The notes under the pieces are model-generated. The model was not told the origin of the DNA. It saw nothing but the letters and a program-made list of their open reading frames with translations, and did not search any database. From NCBI GenBank assembly GCA_964020975.1, contig OZ026630.1, positions 23,962,739-24,026,738 of the forward strand: a stretch of DNA of 64,000 nucleotides, given 5' to 3'. Every line of letters begins with the position of its first letter. Position 1 is the first letter of the stretch. This stretch comes from Hermodice carunculata (lineage: Eukaryota > Annelida > Polychaeta > Eunicida > Amphinomidae). A program made the translations under genes and the position numbers. Shown one piece after another: positions 1 to 41,800 of the stretch.

Positions 1-327
1 CATAATTAAGAAATGTGAACGTGTCAAATGATGAATTAGCTAAATAAGTTAAGCTTTGCTGATAAAAGCATAGTTGCAATATGAATAAGAATATAAGAAT
101 TTCAGACACCAAACATAATTATTAAATTTGTATTGTATAAAATCAGATAACAATAATTTGAGTTACCGTTGAACTAGCATGTACCCTTTATAGCTGGGTA
201 GCTCACAGTACTTAAACCACCTGCCAGTGTATAACTGACGTAGAAAAAACTGGGGCAGTATATTGAATCCCATTGATTATAAAATAAACAGATACAGCTA
301 GGCCACCTGTATAAACCTGGGGAATTC
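1..327. other. AT-rich sequence, no gene seen
   Basis: No coding match, repeat or splice-bounded exon was recognised here. Confidence 0.5.
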
Positions 328-1585
328 TTAAAGGTGCAGCTGCCCTATAAAAAGGGACCTCCAAGTGAGGCTCAGCATAATGGCCAGGACATTTACATGT
401 TCAGTGCTCCAGCAATACTTGAATGTTTATCATGGTTCCCTAATGGTCAAAGTTATCAACCCACCCAGTTTTTTGCAGTAAGATACAAGAAGGTATTGAA
501 AATAAATATGTACCCACAAAATAGAAGTTACAATGAATCTCCACTACTTTTAATCCAAAACTTTTCCAGTTGCTGTGTATATTCAAACAGTCAGTTGTGG
601 TTTGAGTGACACGTCAGAGGTCATGTGTGCAGTGATAAGGCTATTTTTACACACAAGCACATGAACCCATTATGGCCGAGGAATGGCCAGTGTCGTTTAC
701 TTTTAGAAAGTATATAACAAGCAAGCTTGATGTCAGTGTTCAGTTTTTGTGATACTATATAATTACTTGCATGCAAATGTATCAATCACTTTGCTGGATA
801 TTCTTGTGTTTTTGATGGTCTTGTACATTCATCCACTTCCTCTACTAATTGAGGTAATTGAGAAACAAAATAGGTATTATGTTTGTAAGTGAAAGTGATG
901 CTGTTTACCACATGTGTATATGTCAAAGAATGGCAAAACCACAGTTGTGGCAAGGCAGTTTAGTCAACATTCAAACTTGCAGAGTATCCTGTTATCTTAG
1001 CACTGATACTGTTGATAGCATTCCCGACAGGTAGAACAAATTATAATTCTTGGATCTGGACTAATCACAAATGTTCTAAGTGAGCGGAGCCATTGAAGCC
1101 ACATATTTTAGCAAAACAAAACAGAGAGGCTAATTCATGTGGGCTCAAGAATTGTATCAAGATCCTTCCTGTTTGGAATTTACTTCCCTCACCAATGTAT
1201 GACCACAGATTAGATTTTTTTAGATGCAAATGTGTCAATCACTTTGCCACGTATTCTTGTTATTTGATGGTTTCATACATCCATCCAGTTCCTCTACTAA
1301 CTGGGGTAATTGAGAAACAAAATAGGTCTATAATATTTGTAAGTGCAAGTGATGCTGTTTCCAATATGTGTATATGTTTCAAGAATGACAAAACCACAAC
1401 AGTGGCAAGTCACAAATTTCCTGGTTTAAAGTGGAGAAGTGAAGCTGGCCCATGTGCTTGTGATCCTAATGTTTTTGTTTACAGCCTATGCTATATATGG
1501 CATGTGGCTCTGACCGTGACTGATAAGCTCCACCTCCCTCTCTAGGCTAGTTCTCGGTACCCAGTGCCGGGAGTTGCACCTTTAA
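328..1585. mobile_element. TTAA-flanked element with short inverted ends (Kolobok- or piggyBac-like, non-autonomous)
   Basis: TTAA at 328-331 and at 1582-1585 bracket ends AGGTGCAGCTGCC and (as reverse complement) AGGTGCAACTCCC, which are imperfect inverted repeats. TTAA target duplication is known for piggyBac and Kolobok. The AGG start speaks for Kolobok, but no transposase was recognised. A 150-residue open frame at 1093-1545 has no match I know. The interior holds a direct duplication (next entry). Solo matches to the end (TTAAAGGTGTAGCTG) occur near 2522 and 29490. Confidence 0.55.
772..1410. repeat. Direct internal duplication in the TTAA element
   Basis: About 190 bp near 772-957 recur near 1223-1410, about 450 bp downstream. 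They share blocks such as GCAAATGT-TCAATCACTTTG, TAATTGAGAAACAAAATAGG and GTGATGCTGTTT, with roughly one difference per ten bases. Confidence 0.7.
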
Positions 1586-1589
1586 CAAG

Positions 1590-4500
1590 TACTGTAACAA
1601 TGGACATCCTGTACCAGAAACGTAAAACAAACCCCATGATGACACCTGCTCCTTACTATGAAAGTCTCCAAAGGATAAATGTTTATTTTGCTGCCAACTC
1701 GTGAGTTAACGTTTCAAAACAATGAGTCAAGTCTGTGACATTTGAGTAAATATCAATTTTGAGAAATTTTTGACATTGAGTATATGTGCACGTAGGCATA
1801 TCAAAATAATTAATTAAAGTGACTAGCTTTTTAGTCAAGAAAATAAAATCAAAATATAATTTTTTAAACCAGATTCTAAGTACAATTAGGCAAACATGTA
1901 ATTGTCGCAGGCCGCTGCTTGCGATCAATAGCCCTTGGGAGTTAAACGTGACAGAAGCTAGCCTAAAATGTCTGAAAGGTGAATATTAAAACAGAATGAT
2001 ACCAAAAGATAAAGTAAGTCCGACAATTTAGAAGAAATGCGACCATATGTCTCAGAATCGATGACAAAAAAATGTATTATATCCCATAGTTTCCGAAATA
2101 TTATTGTCAGGGAAAGGATATCTAACCACTTGAAAGTTGAAGGAAATGATTTTGTGATAGACTTTAATGCAAAACTGTCATCACTGGACCGAATATCAAG
2201 TCCAGAAACACATATCAGAAATAGTCAGAATTATTACTTTGAAAGGGATATCTTTTGGCTAAATTTCTTGAGCAATTTCACTGACATTTTGTACATTTAC
2301 AAAAGGAATTTTATCAATATACTTTGCATTGTTTAATAATTTTGTAGCTATATGAAAATCCATTTTCGTCAATTTGTCCATGTTCTTAAATTCAAGCAAG
2401 GTAAAATACAAATCAGCTAGTAACGGGGAGCAGTGGAACTTTGGATATGTGCCTCTTCTTTAGTTGTCTTGACATTTCGTTCTTACATTCCTCACATAGA
2501 AGATTATAATTCTGTGCAAACGTTAAAGGTGTAGCTGTAATTGTTCTTGAGTTGATTAAAACATACTTCATTCTGTAAAGATTACAATAATAGAATAGAA
2601 CAAATTGCAGGTTGATGTGCGTGGGGGAGATGGTGGAGCCCCTTTCAAATGCCTTTTGCGGAATTATAGTACTAAAATGACCTGTGGAGGAATTAGTCTA
2701 GCTAAAACGATCCGTCTGGTTCTTGTTGCATGGTTACACAGCTGGTCATAAGATTCGAAATTATCGATTTAAAAGGTCGTGATTACGTTTTTAAAAACTC
2801 GTATTAACCAGAAAAAGTCCTAATTACAATTTTAAAATTTCTGTTGATAGTCTCATTTGGCTTTCCGTTCGTTTAAATTCTAACTAAAGAAAATTGTCCC
2901 CAAACATTTCGTGAAGAAAACGGATGATTAGTTTAGCTGAAAAAACGATACTTGGTATTTTGAAAAAAATATTATCAAAAATATTTCTTTTTTATTAACG
3001 TTCCTCTAAGTTCCTGTCATCCATTTCTGTTCCATTTGGGAAAGCATAATTTGATATTGTGACCTTCTTGATTGGGATGGTATACGGGTGTAATTGCTGT
3101 CGTTACATATAACAAATTGTAAATGAGCAAAGTAGAAATTGCATGAAAACGTTAGTATAATAGGCCTATTGGTATAGATTCATTGATAAGGTACTGTGAT
3201 TAAATCGTATTCTTTCGTCAGTTATGACGAGTGTAAATGATATCTGTATTGATGGTACATCATGTACATTTAGGCCAAACAAGATCATGTGCATGATAAA
3301 TCGTTTCCGTGTCGCTCAAAGATTTGAGGGATCGTGGGGACCTTTTTCTAAATCAGAATTAATGACGTAATTGTTCGGTTTTCATTTATTTGAACAAACA
3401 CAATAGTTGATATTTGAAATCTGAATAAAACTAGGAGAGTGTCAGTCTGTGATGGTAAATCGTTTTGCTTGTTCAATGACCTTTAATAAGTAAAACAGAA
3501 TCATATAGCAATAATAATCTTTGCCAATCGGACATAAGACCATCTTCCATGAAACTGTCATTTTGGACTGCTTTTACATATGCAAGCAATGCTGCACTAC
3601 TACAAAGGCCATGCCATCAAAGACGGTAAGTGGGATGAGCCATATTTTGTGATTGAAGTATGAAAGATGACAGAGTTTGATTCACGTTGCATTAAGAAAA
3701 TGCATTATACATGTGCGCTTCATGCAGTATGGGAACATCGTCCAATTAGGAAGCTAAATGTTGAATTTAATTTAATTTAATTTAATTTATTTATTTATTT
3801 ACTTATGCTCCTTTGTGCCTGCCATATGGCTAGATAATAAGGGGTTTATATTGCTCTAAATTATTCATAGACCACATACTAGATTTGGTTTACCGATTTT
3901 TATTAATGATATTGATCCCTCTGTTTGGTTGTTGAATGAACAAATTGCATTTCGCGATTTTTTGTTTTGAGTAGCATATACAAATATCTCACATTATTGT
4001 GTTTTCTTGTATCATCAATCTGGAAGCACTTTTTAATGTCTATGCACAGTTTACGAACATGAATAACATGATAATAATCTTCTAACAAATACAAGCCTTG
4101 TGATAAAGAAAAGAAGCATACCCTATCTTCCACTGGGGCATTTTCTCTGCACTTTGTTTCTGTTGCTGATATACGATTTGACACTCTCAAGATTGCAAGA
4201 TTTGACTGAAATTTCCTTTAGTCAGGCCATGATGAATTGATGGTTTTTTTTGTTTTTTTTTTAATTTTTTTTTTTACAGATTTTCAATATTTGCAAATGT
4301 TCTGAGGAATAACCACTCTAAAATAGTACTCATCGTTTCCTTGTTATCGCCCTTGTTTAAGCTATGTATGTACATTTATGTCAATATATTCTTGTCTACC
4401 GCCTTTTGATATATCCACTCAAAACCAAATCCTCCTGAAAACAAGTTATGTTTAACAAATATCATCAATGTTGTTCTTCCCTGTTTATCCATTTTTCAGC

Positions 4501-5280
4501 ATTTCAGAAGTTTTTGTGAGCCTATGCCTTTTCGCAGCCCTATAAGTGTCTCATATCACATACAAGATCGTAAAGAAATTGCAAATACTCAACCAAGGTA
4601 TCAAGCAAATGGACATTTCAATGGTTTAAAAATTCTGAAAATCAGTGTGTCTTTAGTGTGATAAGAGCCACGAATCTTAAATGAAAAGTGTAACGTTTCT
4701 CATCTATGGTTGAGATCACTTTGGTTATCTCAGATTGCAACAATTCGATCCCTATTTTATCCAGAATACTCCGCAAAGTAAACCCCTCAGGAGGTAAATA
4801 CCGGCCAGTTGCTACTAACATAAGTGTTTGTCATAACAAGTCTTTTTCTCGGGTGAAAAACAGTGCAACATTTGCTGATCATATGTTCAATATTCCTCTC
4901 CCAATGTTACTTCAGTTCAGGTGTCCTGCAATGCCACCACTGTTGTGTCTGGTTCTTTGCGCCCTCTGTGGACATGTTGTGATACAATTCAACATAATCT
5001 CTCAGTGAAAACTTCATTTTTGCCCATTTTTCTTTTAATATCATCACACTATAATCATTTAACAAACAAAAATGTTCAGCGTCACTTACTTTTATCTAAC
5101 ATCCCAATATTATGCACGAAATGATAGTTCAAATGAGATTCTACTCTCTACTCATTGCACAAAAAAGTTCTGTTTCGCATGCCAGTCTAATTTATGATTT
5201 AAAATTGCCGTGTTTGTAGTGTATACTTTCAGGTGATATGAACTTTCTACTGTGAATATGTAAACAGCCAGGCAGCAAGA
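1590..5280. other. Long AT-rich stretch without a recognised gene
   Basis: Open frames are short and unconvincing. It holds a (TTTAA)n/(TTTA)n tract at about 3763-3805 and a T-rich tract at 4240-4277. The part at 3900-5000 has a patchy, decayed-element look, but I could not assign a family. Confidence 0.4.
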
Positions 5281-8200
5281 GCCTCAGTTTTGCAGAGTGT
5301 AAAAAGGCCTTTCCCTATGGCCAGCTCCGAATCCAAGCCTTGTATCATACCCTGTAGGTCGATTTTGGTGGTAAATGCCTTATTTTGGCAGTAGACAGTG
5401 GTAGTCGGCGGTACATAGTGGTAGAAAACAGTGGCTGGCTGATGTGCTGCTGGTTACCGCTGTCCACTGCTGAACATCAAAGAGGCTCTGGGTGCTTGGC
5501 GGTGGTCAGCAGTAGTCAATGGTACACAGTGTTGGCCAGTGGTAGGACCTAATTTGTTGCCATGTACCACTGACCACCACAGTCTAACGCTGTCCACAAG
5601 CCTGCTCGGCTGACCAGGGCTGTTTCAATGTGCAGACCAACTCTGCTCAGTCGTTGTCATCCTTGGCCACCACAGCCCCAAAGTGCGGTACTTCCCATAC
5701 TGCATCCGCTCCCCCCTTGCCTGTTGCTCCCTCTGGGACACATTGCCCTGGAAAGATTGGACAGGGCTCAGGGCAGGGCAAGTCTTCCAGTAGATGAAAG
5801 AAGACAGGGAAGCCTTGGCATTCACAACTCTTGTGTACCGAATTGAGCCATCCCAGGATTGGCAACATCCACACAGTTTAACTCTGCCTCCCTTCATATC
5901 GCACACAGTGAGAGCCTATCACATTCTCAACGTCCTGACACATGGCTACACTCTGCCTTGTGGTGAAGGCAAGCCTCTGTTAAGCCGAGAGCCCATATGG
6001 TTTGAACTGCCAATTGCAGAACCCAAAGCATTGGCATTCCTAGAGGCGGTTCAAATGCTTCAGAGCAAGCATGCCATAGAGCCAGTCAAGGATCAAGGTT
6101 CTCCCAGCTTCTACAACCTACTGTTCCTGGTCCCCAAGAGAGACGAAGGATGCTGCCCAGTCATAGACCTGTCGACTCTCAAATCCTTTCTGGAAGTTCC
6201 ATCCTTTTGGATGGAGACCACCTAGTCAGTAGCAGCAGCCTTGTGACCCATGGAGTGGATGATGTCCCTGAATCTCAAGGAAGTGTTCTTCCAGGTGCCA
6301 ATTGTGGAGACTTCAGAAAGTATTTGTGATTCACATTTGTGGGCCAAATATACTATTTCAGGGCACTTACTTTCGCAGACAGCTGCTTACTTTCACCACT
6401 CAGTTGTTGACATTCATGTGTATTTGGGCACAACAATGGTTTGTCCTGTTGGCCTACCTGTCCTTGATGGAGTCCCAGTTGGCCAGATGCTGATGGAGTT
6501 GGTCAGATGCATCACCATATTTTACTCCAAAGACGACGCATGCACAAGCAGACATGTCCTAGGACATCAAAATATCCTGGCTCACCAACTTTCGAGAAGA
6601 GGTCAGCTAATAGGGATTGAATGGTTGCTCCACCCTAAGGTTGTTCAGGCCATGTTGGTTAGATGGGGAACTCCTCCTGTGGACATTTTGTTGTCGACTT
6701 GCAAGAACTCAAAACTGCTGGTTCATGTTTCACCTATCCCGGACCCCAGGGCCTGGAGGTGGACACTCTAGCCATGGACTGGAACAACCTGTGGGCGTAT
6801 GCCTTTCAACCGTAACAGATCCTTCCGAGGGTATTTTGCAAGGTCTGGTCCCATGAATGCAATGGATCCTAGTCCTCCCAAGTGGCCCTGGGGGTATTGC
6901 TCAGTAGACCTCCTGGAACAGAGGGTCAAGCCTTTAGCTTGTTCTACAAGAACCCTCATGTGCTCAATCTCCACGTTTGGCAGTTATCTTATAGCATATC
7001 TGGGACAGAGGCTTCTCGGACTTGGTCTCAGAGAGAATAGCTAGAGGAGGGCTTCTATCTTCTTCTCTAACTGTCTACTTGGCTCTATGGAACCTGTTTT
7101 CCAACTGGTGCGCATGTAATGGAATTCATCCCTAGGCTTCATGCATTGCAGTCACCATCCCATTGCTGTTGTATCAGTGGGAAGTCTGGGGCAAGAGCTC
7201 GAGAATGGTGGAGAATTTCTGATCAGCCATCTCTTGGACCCTTTCAAACATTTTGGCCATTCACATCAGGAGAATTCCTTATCTCTCTGGGTTCATCACC
7301 GCCTTCAACACTGATAGACTGCCATCGACACAGGTCTTGCCCAGGTGGGACCTGCTGCTTGTTTGAGTCATGTTGAAGAAGTGGCCCTTTGAGTGCTTTG
7401 AGGACCCAACTATGTACACTGCAAGTACTGGATGTGGAAAACTTTTTCCTGTTAACACTTGCTTCCAGGGCTCGAATAAGCAAGATCCACACCCCAGCTC
7501 ATGACTGACTACAATGGTTGCCTGACCACTCCCAGGTGACACTGAAGCCTCACTTGGGTTTTCCTGCAAAGAACCAAGTGGCTCAAGATCCGGCTATGAC
7601 CTTCAAGGGTTTTACCCTCCATGTTATGGATAGTGCTCTTCCCCTCAAGGAAAGAGCTCTGTGTCCTGGTTGAGCCCTCTGCAGGAACCTTTCATGCATT
7701 GATAAACTCAGAGGAACAAAGTCAGCCCTCATTGTGCCACGGAGTAACCTGTGTAAGGAACAAGTTTGCTGGAACAAGATTTCTTTGTGGAAAAAGCAGA
7801 CGATCCTTAGGGCCTATGAGATCTTGCTGGAATGGCCTGGTGCCTTCAGCTTGTCTCATCCAGTGCTCATGAGGTGTGAGCTTTAAGTGCCTGCTAGTGC
7901 ACCCAATGGAATGTCGCAGTTGTAGACATTCTGTGGGTCTGCCATTGGTCATCATCTTCAACCTTTGCTGAGCACTATATGTGAGACATGATAGTGCTAG
8001 AGGAGGCCATGTACACCTTTGCAGGTGTCACAGGATCCTTTCCTTAGGTTCCGATACTCGTTTGTTCGGCATTCCAGATCCCATCAGAGCAGCCACTGTG
8101 TTCCAATTTATACAGCTGTTTTGATGCAGGCCTACAGTTTGGGGCATTTCTTAGTGGGTCTTGTAGTGCTTTGTGCCTAGTTGACCTAACCTTTAACCGC

Positions 8201-8830
8201 ATCAGGCACTTTGTATTAACATTCCGACCAGTTGCCTGTTTGACACGGGAGTCCTGTGCCCTAAAGAACCAAATACCATCCCCCCCCACCTGCCATTATT
8301 TTGAATAGGTCTTGTTTAGATATCCAGGTCCAACAGCTGTCATGTTTATGTTTGAGGTGGAGCATGGGGGGTTTATCGTGGTCTCACGTGGGTCAGTAAG
8401 GAGGGGTTCTGGTTTTGGACAGTTTCTGCTGATGGCAGCTTCAACTCCATGTAGCTCTTAGGTTTTCCCTTGAGACATCGCCTCCAGATTCTGAACAATG
8501 GCTATCCCCAAGCTGCTGGTCATGGTGATCATATGTGGTCAGAATGTCAGTAATGTTACACCCTCCATCATACACTTGTATGTTGGCGAATGGTGGTCGA
8601 AAGGTAACATTAAATAACTGATAGGAGATATTTTAAGGTTATATCAGTATTAGCAAGTACACTTCCCTTTCGACCACCTGAGAAGCCCAAGATATGGAGT
8701 CACTGAATTGTCAGGTTTTCAGGAGTCAAGTGAGTGAACTCATGTTTTCATGTGTGTTTTACACAGATGTCTAGGCGAATGGTGGTTGAGAGGTAAGTAT
8801 ACTTACTAAGACTGATATTAGTTTCAAATA
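5280..8830 (+). mobile_element. DIRS-like tyrosine-recombinase retroelement, fossil
   Basis: An island of higher GC. Parts in order: a possible gag-side region (about 5.3-5.8 kb), reverse transcriptase (about 5.9-6.4 kb, with AIEPVKDQGSPSFYN and FLVPKRDE), RNase H (about 6.4-6.8 kb, with the LGHQNILAHQLSRRGQ stretch), and a tyrosine recombinase (about 7.1-7.95 kb). A 23 bp motif beginning GGCGAATGGTGGT recurs at 8585 and 8774, as expected for the split terminal repeats of this family. The element is old and broken, with probably well over ten breaks, and cannot move. Confidence 0.8.
8585..8796. repeat. Terminal repeat pair of the DIRS-like fossil
   Basis: GGCGAATGGTGG is followed by TCGAAAGGTAA at 8585 and TTGAGAGGTAA at 8774. 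An oppositely oriented partial match (TTTCGACCACC) lies near 8669. Such arrangements close DIRS-type elements. Confidence 0.55.
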
Positions 8831-9284
8831 TTCCGTCTTCAACTCACAGACAGAAAGACAGTTGATAGTTTAATAGTCACATCTGTCAGTATTTTACTAA
8901 ATTTCTGTTATTTTTAAGGTACAGTTATCTTGCACTTTAGATTTGCATGTTGTATAGAACAGATATTAAGAATTCGGATGTTATTGTAAAGAAATTAAGC
9001 AGATTTAAATATATAAAGGCACAAAGACATTTTAAATGACACAAAGCTTTACTTTCATCAAGCAATTATTTTGCACACCAAAGTTTTATGTTCTGGTGAC
9101 CAATTTGAGATTCACAGAGACGCAGATTAAAACTTAAAATAACTGCAGCTTTGTCTGCATACATTTATCTGCACATTGTTTCCCTCTCACAAAGTCCAGA
9201 TTGTTCCAATACAACATGAGGATTAGCGTCCCTTAATTGTTCAGCTGTTGGGAATTTTGATAGAAAATATTTATATAAAGTTTG

Positions 9285-9665
9285 CAGATTCTATCTTTAG
9301 GCAAACCATAGGTATTCCAATGGGTACAAATTGGGCACCATTTTTAGCTGATTTATATTTATTTTACCACGAATATTGTTTTTTGTTGTTGAAAATTTAA
9401 CAACGAAAGACCATCATGGTAAATGTTTTGGACTGACCTTCGGATATATTGACTTATTAAGCATCAATAATAAATATTTCATATAATAAATTATATCCAT
9501 AGACCCAAGTGAGTTAAAATTAAAGGAAACTACAGAAAAAGGCTTGGAATGTTCGTACTTGGATATAAAGATGTAAATGATGATGATGAATTAAGGTTTA
9601 AACTGTATGACAAGGGAGATCAGTTCCAGTTAAACATTGTTCCGATAGAAGAGGGATATTAAACA
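9285..9665 (+). mobile_element. Reverse transcriptase scrap, Penelope-like type
   Basis: FRQTIGIPMGTNWAPFLADL, then a decayed stretch and LYDKGDQFQLNIV, match the IPMGTNCAPLLADLFLY and LYDKRDDFNFNIV blocks of a widespread invertebrate RT that I place with Penelope-like elements. Stops interrupt the frame. Flanks at 8.85-9.28 and 9.67-10.74 kb hold nothing I recognise. Confidence 0.6.
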
Positions 9666-10710
9666 ATGAAACTGAAAAAAAAAATCCTTCTTGAAATTTG
9701 TAGGTAAAAAATACGTCCTTATTACGCAAATATTAGGCAGATTTGAAAACTTTTATAAATGAAGTTGTGATTGGGTATTAATTGTACTCAGGAATTTAAT
9801 AAAATATGTCTGGAGCAAAACTTGAAAATTGCATCAAATCGAGGCACGCAAGAACTAACTTTGAGTTAGTATCTGTCCCGAGTAATGAGATGTTTACTTC
9901 CATACTATATTTTATATCTGGTGTATGTCTATCTTGAATGTACTGGGTTTCGACATGGCGTGTTTGATGGTTGGCAATTTTGATCATGATTGAATCTTCA
10001 TTACACGGAATTTGGAGCAGTCTCTTTGATATCATTGAAACCTGTTGTCCGCTTCTATTCTAGATGACAGTCATTATAATTTTGTAATGTTGTCTTTTTG
10101 GAGTTTGATGGCAGATGTCCAACTTAATGAATGTTCAGAAATTGTATGTAAGTGGTCATGTTCATGTTTACTTTTCATATTTGGAAGGATTTGAAATTAG
10201 ACTGAATTCGGATATCGATCTGGATAAATAATGGTCACTGATTATTAAGTTAGCGAAAAGGTATCGGTCATTTCAAAGACATAAACATTTTGCAGCAAAA
10301 CTTTTGTCCTCGGAACACAGATTTCAGAACAGATAACTGGTCGTTGACCTACCCCTTCAAATGTAGAAAAGCACCTTCATCGTTTATTTGAAATTCATGG
10401 CAGATAAAGATATTGTACTATCAATGTGGAAAGAAAACCACCAATACTTTATAGGGCACAATCAGTAGAGGGTATTTTTTGCTTTGTGCACATCATTTCA
10501 TGTTCTGGTCCCATACTGCTAGGCACAATTTTGCATGTACATATACATGACGAACAGCCTTTAATATTAAACAAATGCTGTTGTATGTTTAGTTATTGAA
10601 TGGACGTGACCGTTTCATGAACCGATAAACTAAAATATATAAACAGCAGTACTATGCTGCAAATATATTTAAAAGGATAAAATTAATTTATCAATCAAGG
10701 TTCTGCTTTC

Positions 10711-10716
10711 TTTATT
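10711..10716 (-). promoter_or_regulatory. Likely poly(A) signal AATAAA
   Basis: An AATAAA reads on the minus strand about 25 bases after the stop codon of the aminopeptidase. The position suits a very short 3' UTR, but the base composition here makes chance hits common. Confidence 0.45.
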
Positions 10717-10741
10717 TGAAAATCAGCTGGGGACATTAGAC

Positions 10742-39759
<29,018 letters not shown>

Positions 39760-40500
39760 CTGTGTAATATACAAAACAGATTAAATTACACAATGTATGT
39801 AGGGGAAAGCAACCTTAATTCAGTTTAACTGCGCAAATTTATGTACACTCTTGCCATGGTAGCTGGAAAATATGCACAGACACACCATGGGGCGTCGCTT
39901 CTTTGTTTATCAATATTTAGCCACAGATCCACAATGTTAAATAATATCATTAAAAATTTTTCAACATATGATTATTTTTATCATATGAAAGTCTTAAACA
40001 TATGTCAAAATATATGAGATAGTATAATTGAACGTGATCATAAAATAAAATATCTGACATCTCATCAAACAAATTTCTTAATATGAGTAAATACAACAAG
40101 CCTATTCAAAATTAAAATATATTTAATGATACGATTCATTGTTTTTAATCATATGTTGTATCAGTTTAATTATATCATTAAATCGGGTGCAGTCAATAAC
40201 TGATGATCATATGATCAAGTATTTGAACATCAGAACAAATATTTAAATGTGATTAAATATTTGAACATAATATCAAAGCAATTTGAAGATATGATAAATT
40301 CGATTAAATTATATTATTCAAGGTATTTCGTCAAATGATTAAATGTGTTTTATCATACGTTCATATATATGGGATCATATGATCAAATACTTTTATTAGT
40401 ATGGTTAAATGGATTCAATCATATGTCTAAATTCTGAATAAAAAGAAACAGTGTTCCATCAAGTACATGCTATACTAATAGCAAATTTTATGGCACAACC
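39760..40500. other. AT-rich intronic stretch with recurrent ATCATATGATTAAAT-like words
   Basis: No exon was found. From 39950 to 40440 the words ATCATATG, ATTAAAT and TTTAATCAT recur in both orientations, giving a loosely repetitive texture without a clear unit. Confidence 0.4.
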
Positions 40501-41800
40501 AGGAATGAGTATTGTTGGTGCATGCTAGTGGGCGTATCCATCTTCCCTACACATAAACAGTTAGGGCGAGTGAATCTCTTTGCCTCATGTGCATTTACAG
40601 TCAAGCCTTCATTGGCCCTTGCCTGGCAAGCAAGTTGGTCCTTCATCAGGCTTCATCTGGGACCAGGAATTAAAAATTATACTGGCATGCGGGTTTCAGA
40701 ACTTACAACTGGCCGCATTGCTGGCCCTTTGCCCTCAAAATCTTTTCCAACCTTAATTGTAATCCCTAACACTTGCCCAAAAGTGGAGTCTTCATGCTGA
40801 TTCACAATTACTGTATCACCAACAACATTGACCTTGCTTCCTGTATTTACGAAGGTATTGCTCGAGATATGGCTGAAGTTATGTATGTAGGTGATGACTA
40901 TGCCGTTCATTGCGTCCAGACTCTGGGACAAGGTGTATACATGGCAAAAGTTAATATTCTACAAGCATTGGGACAGTTGCCAGTCAACCTGCAATATTAT
41001 TATTTGTTAGATTTTGTTTGGGAAGGCCAATTTTATTATAACAAATGCGTCCAAATGGACACATTAAGTGCCTATCAGACATCTGAAATGCTCAGTACCA
41101 CCCCGGTGTGCATTTTGCTGAGCAAATTACATACATGTTCCTGGTTGTGTCCATTGTTTGGATCACTTATGGCTAGTGTATACATCCAAAAAATGGTTCC
41201 TAAAGTCCTTGTTTAAATTCTTTCTGCAAAAACTTGGGTATCAGGACAAAACAGTTTTGACCTTTCTTGGGATCAAAATAGATTTCAGGAATATCGAGTA
41301 ATGTCTTCCAGTTGATAGAGTGGTAAAATGTGGTGAATTGTTGGTTCAATAAAAAAAAAACAAACATGAAATAACATTACAAGAAATCCAGTCCCTTTTT
41401 GGCTCACTGTCTTTTGCCTGCATGGTGGTGCCCCATGTTCTGTCCTTCTTACGATGCCTGATACATTTGACAAAGAACATTAAAATCCTTGCTTTTTTAT
41501 AACTCTGAATGCAGAAGCCCATGCCAGTATGGTATGTTGGCTGGACTTTTGCATAAACTTTACTGGAACACACATATTTCCAAATGAAATTTGGTTGTCA
41601 AGTACAAAATTTAAATTGTTTAATGATTATGCTCCTTATGGCTTTGGCGCAGTGCTTGGTCGTTGTTGGTTTCATGTCCATTTCCTACAGTTTTGGGCAT
41701 CATACAACATCACATTTTTAGTGCCTTTGCGAATTCTTTTAGCGCTATACCGCTAAGGAACTGAGTAACCACCCAGTTATGGAGAGAGTACATTTCAGGA
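40500..41800 (+). mobile_element. Second DIRS-like retroelement fossil (RT and RNase H part)
   Basis: Recognisable RT blocks lie on the plus strand (ELTTGRIAGPLPSKSFP, then the MAKVNILQALGQLPV and FYYNKC stretch), followed by an RNase H-like stretch (YGFGAVLG). This is a different lineage from the element at 5.3 kb. No terminal repeats or recombinase were seen. It is old and broken, with roughly ten breaks, and lies upstream of exon A against the direction of the host gene. Confidence 0.75.

Noticed and set aside
1093-1545. A 150-codon frame inside the TTAA element as a host gene
   Set aside because: No known motif, no splice context, and the part of it that lies in the internal duplication is not preserved as a frame in the other copy. 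Most likely fortuitous.
40677-40931. Minus-strand 84-codon frame near 40.8 kb as an aminopeptidase 5' exon
   Set aside because: It is antisense to the recognisable retroelement RT stretch and has no membrane anchor or family sequence.
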